Origin: Candidatus Polarisedimenticola svalbardensis
GTDB taxonomy: Bacteria > Acidobacteriota > Polarisedimenticolia > Polarisedimenticolales > Polarisedimenticolaceae
Assembly (NCBI GenBank): GCA_014764515.1
Contig: JACXWD010000001.1
Location: 62,001-126,000 of the forward strand
Length of the DNA stretch: 64,000 nt
Direction: 5' to 3'
The notes below the pieces were generated by a model, which was given only the letters and a program-made list of their open reading frames with translations, had not been told where the DNA came from and ran no database searches. Below are positions 60,411 to 64,000 of the stretch, piece by piece (positions within the stretch are counted from its first letter, which is position 1; each line of letters starts with the position of its first letter). The translations under genes and the position numbers were made by a program.

Positions 60411-61666
60411 AACGCGTACTCTTCCGGCCGCAGGCGGAATCGACCGAGCCTGCCCACAGCCGCCAGGCCGACCCTGGGCGACGAGAACATCCTGGCCGCC
60501 ACCTCATGGACCGATTCGGGAGTGACCCGGTCGATCCCCTTCAGGATCTCCGCCAGGGTGAACTGCCGGCCGAAATAGATCTCCTGCCGGGCCAGGTTGG
60601 ACATGCGGCTGCTGGTGGACTCCAGGGAGAGCATCAGGCTGCCCTTCATGTGCTCCCGGGAGGCCTTGACCTCCTCCGGGTCGGGACCCGAGTCCCGCAA
60701 CGCGGCAAGCTCATCCATGATCAGCCGGACCACCTCACGGCCCTTGTCCGGACTGGTGGCGGCATAGACCATCATGAACCCCGAATCCATGAATGCATTC
60801 ACGCCGGAATAGACCGTATAGGCAAGACCGCGTTCCTCCCGAATCTTCTGGAAGAGGCGGGATGACATGGTTCCGCCCAGGAGTGCGTTCAGGACATACA
60901 GCGGATAGCGGTAGGCGTCGTTTTCCTCGAAGGACGGCAGGCCGACCATGACATGGAGCTGTTCCAGTTTCTTGGACCGTGTGGCTATCCCCGAGTGCAC
61001 CCGGGGCCGTGTCAGCCGGGTATGGCCGTTGCCCGACGGCACCATCCCGGCAAAGGCGTCTTCGATCATACGGACCACCTGGCGATGCTTCAGATTGCCG
61101 GCGGCGACGATCAATATATTTTCCGGCCGGTAGGCCCGACGGAAAAATCTCAAAAGGCTGGAACGGCTGAAAGATCCGACGGTTTCTTCGGTACCCTGGA
61201 TCGGCCGTCCCAGGGCGTGGCTGCGGTAGAAGCTCTCCGAGAACAGGTCGTAGATCAGTTCGTCGGGGCTATCCTCCACCATGCGAATCTCTTCAAGGAC
61301 GACCTTCCGTTCACGCTCGAGTTCCACCGGGTCGAACAGGGGCCGCATCACGATATCCGCCAGCAGATCCACCGCCTCGGGAAGGTGCTGGTCCAGGATC
61401 TTGGCGTAAAAGCAGGTGTATTCCTTGGAAGTGAAGGCGTCCATCTGGCCGCCTACCGATTCCATGGCCAGGGCGATCTCACGGGAGGTGCGGTTCTCGG
61501 TGCCCTTGAACACCAGGTGCTCGAGGAAGTGGGAGATACCGTTTCGGGAGGCCGATTCGTGGCGACTTCCCTGCCGGAGCCAGACTCCCAGGGACACCGA
61601 TCGGACGTGAGGCATCGATTCTGTGAGAACGGTTATCCCGTTGGCAAGTCGTTCCTTGCGGATCAT
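60407..61666 (-). CDS. M16-family zinc peptidase
   Basis: A 419-residue pitrilysin-like peptidase. The inverted zinc motif HFLEH is H46 and E49-H50; a second-ligand Glu lies in the downstream [13 protein letters not shown] helix. The C-terminal half has the [21 protein letters not shown] block. Relatives degrade small peptides or process envelope proteins. ATG 61666 follows GAGG. The open frame continues about 100 residues upstream without family match. Confidence 0.9.
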   Translation of the reverse strand: MIRKERLANGITVLTESMPHVRSVSLGVWLRQGSRHESASRNGISHFLEHLVFKGTENRTSREIALAMESVGGQMDAFTSKEYTCFYAKILDQHLPEAVDLLADIVMRPLFDPVELERERKVVLEEIRMVEDSPDELIYDLFSESFYRSHALGRPIQGTEETVGSFSRSSLLRFFRRAYRPENILIVAAGNLKHRQVVRMIEDAFAGMVPSGNGHTRLTRPRVHSGIATRSKKLEQLHVMVGLPSFEENDAYRYPLYVLNALLGGTMSSRLFQKIREERGLAYTVYSGVNAFMDSGFMMVYAATSPDKGREVVRLIMDELAALRDSGPDPEEVKASREHMKGSLMLSLESTSSRMSNLARQEIYFGRQFTLAEILKGIDRVTPESVHEVAARMFSSPRVGLAAVGRLGRFRLRPEEYAL

Positions 61667-61770
61667 CGTGAGCCTCGATTTGTGGTCCGGGTTTGCACTG
61701 GACCGGTGAGAATCACCGGCGTTTCCCGAGCCGGGATTATAGCACGGCCGGATCGGGGCAGATCCCCCGG

Positions 61771-62478
61771 TCAGCGCTGTCTTCCCCGGTCCCGCCGAGA
61801 GCCCCTGCCCTGTTGCTGGCCTGGAGCGTTCCCTCGCTGCCGTCCTCCGGGAGCCAGGTTCTGGTTGCGGCTCTGGCCGGCTTGCGGGAGTGCGGTTCCG
61901 CCCTTCTGCTGGTTTTGCAGGTCGTAAACGGTGAACTGCCATTCGGAGTAGTCGGACAGGCCGTTCCACACCCGGAACGGCGTGTCGGTGCAGAGGCTCT
62001 TGACCCCTGCGATCTGCAACCCGCCGATCTCCTGGGCCCCTCCTCCGAAGCCGCTCTGCATGCCACCGGTGGACTGGGTCTGCCCCGAGGTCCGCTCACC
62101 GATGATGTCGGCGGCTCCGGCCACGGGGCGGCTGGGATCGATAATGCCGCCACCGGGGCCGGCGTACAGCAGGCCCCACTTGCCGTCCTTGGTCAGCGGG
62201 TCGTCGTACATCCTGCGGATGAAACGCTGGTTCTGGTTCCCCGGCTCGTTGAGCATCTCCAGTTCGGTGGGATACCCCCCCCGGTCTTTCTGGTACCGAA
62301 CCAGCGCCCGGACGATCTCCTGGGCCCGGAAGATCATCTCGGCTTCGTTGTCCCGGCGAAGGATCTGGCTGAACTCCTGCACAGCCACTGCGGACAGGAT
62401 CATCAGGACCGCCATAAAAAACACCAGCCCGACCATAAGATGGCCGTGTTCGGATTTCCTGGCGGGCCGGACGTTCAA
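61771..62478 (-). CDS. pseudopilin-like protein without a standard prepilin site
   Basis: A 235-residue protein with an N-terminal helix (GHLMVGLVFFMAVLMILSAVAVQEFSQIL) and a following charged helix, the pseudopilin layout. It lacks the usual GF[T]LIE cleavage motif. The middle includes YDDPLTKDGKWGLLYA, similar to GspG-like regions; the C-terminus is Gly/Arg/Gln-rich (low complexity). The likely start is TTG 62478 with GGAGGAGGG very close upstream; ATG 62436 is possible. It follows the PKD lipoprotein by 8 bases. Confidence 0.55.
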   Translation of the reverse strand: MNVRPARKSEHGHLMVGLVFFMAVLMILSAVAVQEFSQILRRDNEAEMIFRAQEIVRALVRYQKDRGGYPTELEMLNEPGNQNQRFIRRMYDDPLTKDGKWGLLYAGPGGGIIDPSRPVAGAADIIGERTSGQTQSTGGMQSGFGGGAQEIGGLQIAGVKSLCTDTPFRVWNGLSDYSEWQFTVYDLQNQQKGGTALPQAGQSRNQNLAPGGRQRGNAPGQQQGRGSRRDRGRQR

Positions 62479-62486
62479 CCCTCCTC

Positions 62487-63554
62487 CTACGGCCTGCTGA
62501 CCGTGACCACCAGCGAATCGGTGGACGACTTCTTGCAGAAGAAGTCACCGGTGTCGGGGTCGATCAGGCCCGTGCCGTTATCGTAGACAGTCAGTTCGGC
62601 TATGTAGGTGTTTTCGGCGCTATACCTGCAGTTCACCAGTCCCGGAACTCCTGTCGGCTGCGCCGGACGGCCGTTGCCGCAATCCCACCGGAAATCCAGG
62701 ATGGCGGGACCGTCAGGATCGAACGACCCGCGGCCATCCAGGATGACACTGACCTCCGAACCGGCGAGTGATGCCAGAACGTCAGCCCCTGCCACCGCTG
62801 TAGGCGGTGTGTTTTCACAGGTAATCGTGTAGTTGATGGTCGCCAGAAGCGGGCTCATCAGGTCGATTGAGACCACAGCCGGGTCGTTGCAGACGGCGCC
62901 TACCGCCGCATTGTCCGAGACCCGCAGAACCACCGACATGAACTGTTCGTTGTTGTAGGTCCGCTGGATGGCGGATGCTCCTACGCCCTGGACGATTTCA
63001 TCGTCCGGGTTGAAATCGGAGTCGATGGTCCACTGGTAGCAGGTGATAACGCCGTCGCTGTCGGCGGAAAGGCTGCCGTCAAAGGTAACAACGCTGCCGA
63101 TCTGCTGCTCGCCCAGGGGCGAGTCGATGATCGCCGCCCTGGGAGGATCGTTGGCCTGCAGCGTCTTGAACGCCTTGGCGTCCGCGAACAGCGACGAGGC
63201 CCTGGCCTGTACATCCACCTCGGCAGGATCGGTGCTCAGCAACGTCAGGGTGGCGCGAGCCTCCCCGTTGTCGTCGGTGACGACTATCTCCTGGTCCCAA
63301 CTCCCTGCGCTTGTGACGAACCGGATGCTCACACCCTTCATCGGGGTGCCGGTGGCGCTATACAGGGCAGCCGTGAATGTGAAAGTACCTTCGGCAGCGC
63401 CTTCCGGGATCACAATATTGGCCACCGCCGGCGTCAGCACCAGATTGCCGTCGGACGGGGCGGTCACACCCGAGTCCTCGCAACCGACCATGGTCAGGAG
63501 GATCCCGGCCGCCAATACTGCCGCCGCCAGGCTCCTGTTGAATGTCGTGTTCAT
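62487..63554 (-). CDS. lipoprotein with Ig-like and PKD-like domains
   Basis: A 355-residue protein with a lipobox in LLTMVGCEDS (lipidated Cys at about residue 25). A Big-1-like domain (about 35-130; TPMKGVSIRFVTSAGSW, DDNGEARATLTLL) is followed by two PKD-like segments (about 140-235 and 245-350; ADSDGVITCYQWTIDSDFNPD and GRGSFDPDGPAILDFRWDCG). These are extracellular adhesive or structural folds. ATG 63554 follows GAGGAG. It lies between two pilin-type genes, suggesting a pilus or secretion partner. Confidence 0.72.
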   Translation of the reverse strand: MNTTFNRSLAAAVLAAGILLTMVGCEDSGVTAPSDGNLVLTPAVANIVIPEGAAEGTFTFTAALYSATGTPMKGVSIRFVTSAGSWDQEIVVTDDNGEARATLTLLSTDPAEVDVQARASSLFADAKAFKTLQANDPPRAAIIDSPLGEQQIGSVVTFDGSLSADSDGVITCYQWTIDSDFNPDDEIVQGVGASAIQRTYNNEQFMSVVLRVSDNAAVGAVCNDPAVVSIDLMSPLLATINYTITCENTPPTAVAGADVLASLAGSEVSVILDGRGSFDPDGPAILDFRWDCGNGRPAQPTGVPGLVNCRYSAENTYIAELTVYDNGTGLIDPDTGDFFCKKSSTDSLVVTVSRP

Positions 63555-63573
63555 GGTTCCGCTCCTCTTGTCT

Positions 63574-63981
63574 TTACCAATCTGCATAACTGGTCCCGTC
63601 CATGCCGACTCCGTCGGCGCCGCTGTGCACGTCGATGATCCCGGGTTCGGTAGAAATATCCCTGTCATCGAACTCGGACTGGGTGGTGACCCAGGTATCG
63701 GGACTCTGGGTGATCGGGTCGTCGGGAATCTTCCGGAGGTAGCTTTCGTCAGCCAGTGCGTAGAGGTCCGAGGGGTAGAACCCCTTGTCCGCGAAGTACT
63801 GGTCGATGGAAACACGCATGATGTACAGATTCTCCTTCAGGACCGCTTCCTTCGCCTTCTGGATCGATTTGCGGTACTGGCCGGATGCAACGGTCACTAT
63901 GATACCGATGATCGCCACCACCACCAGCAGTTCGATCAGGGTAAACCCTCGCGCTCCCCTGGTGTTGCCGTTCTTTACCAT
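63574..63981 (-). CDS. type II secretion GspG-like major pseudopilin
   Basis: A 135-residue prepilin. The cleavage/methylation site is GARGFTLIELLVVVAIIGIIVTVA (Glu5 of the mature form present), followed by YRKSIQKAKEAVLKENLYIMRVSIDQY and the GspG-type YPSDLYALADESYLRKIPDDPIT. Mature protein is short, like GspG. ATG 63981 has GAGG upstream. The cluster continues past the window edge. Confidence 0.88.
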   Translation of the reverse strand: MVKNGNTRGARGFTLIELLVVVAIIGIIVTVASGQYRKSIQKAKEAVLKENLYIMRVSIDQYFADKGFYPSDLYALADESYLRKIPDDPITQSPDTWVTTQSEFDDRDISTEPGIIDVHSGADGVGMDGTSYADW

Positions 63982-64000
63982 TGGTCGTACCTCGTTCCGT

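Overview
The window is a gene-dense stretch of a GC-rich bacterial chromosome. The bacterium is diderm: it has a full cytochrome c maturation (Ccm, System I) operon, outer-envelope style lipoproteins, SPOR-like proteins, Hfq, Rho and pilus/pseudopilin genes. DUF4388 response regulators, a YacP-type NYN protein, a Cys-type CcmE and matrixin/PKD-type secreted proteins fit Acidobacteriota or the former delta-proteobacterial groups better than Gamma- or Alphaproteobacteria. The phylum cannot be fixed from this window alone. There is no prophage, IS element or CRISPR array. No stretch longer than about 200 bases lacks a gene; the longest gaps are about 150-185 bases and hold promoters or one small inverted-repeat element.

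Layout. 1-6.9 kb: end of a membrane protein, two unknown secreted proteins, divergent rnd/miaE, a methyltransferase, two tandem paralogues of a small domain (the first missing its start), an SDR and the initiator tRNA. 6.9-10.4 kb: ftsB, eno, cutA and a Cys/Met-metabolism PLP enzyme. 10.5-15.6 kb: molybdenum cofactor genes (mobB-like, moaC, mobA) mixed with secreted proteins, pepD and a nucleotidyl/glycosyltransferase-like protein. 15.7-24.8 kb: rho, recG, an EamA transporter, two response regulators (REC-DUF4388 and REC-GAF-HD-GYP), a polyprenyl-phosphate phosphoribosyltransferase with a GT2 enzyme, and greA. 24.9-30.7 kb: ccmE-F-H-(I-like)-A-B-C-D, with a convergent TlpA-like lipoprotein next door. 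32-38.7 kb: ggt, a LOG-like protein, lepB and a coupled series of envelope/regulatory proteins (SPOR-like, TPR metallopeptidase, DUF4388-J-TPR, NYN). 38.7-44.3 kb: mutS2, pilT with an added coiled coil, hfq and miaA. 44.4-49.1 kb: a SpoIID/SPOR protein with folE, queD, folB and thrC. 49.2-52.5 kb: a PDZ-hydrolase fusion and a matrixin. 52.5-61.7 kb: tyrS, an inverted-repeat element, radC, purN-purM-purF-purB, an MBL protein, dut and an M16 peptidase. 61.8-64 kb: a pseudopilin / Ig-PKD lipoprotein cluster running off the window.

How the genes work together. Many neighbours share ATGA, GTGA or TTGA junctions, which suggests translational coupling, and five convergent pairs overlap at their 3' ends. 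MiaA and MiaE are both here, implying ms2io6A tRNA modification (MiaB would be elsewhere). Several monocistronic or first genes (rnd, miaE, ggt, mutS2, possibly the mobB-like gene and an 8-codon leader before the GT2 gene) have a -10 box almost abutting the start codon and no Shine-Dalgarno sequence, pointing to leaderless transcripts. The most unusual items are this leaderless pattern, the Cys-type CcmE with a CxCxC-type CcmH, the ~165-bp inverted-repeat element between radC and tyrS, the coupled envelope module at 34.2-38.7 kb, and the pseudopilin/PKD-lipoprotein cluster at the right edge.
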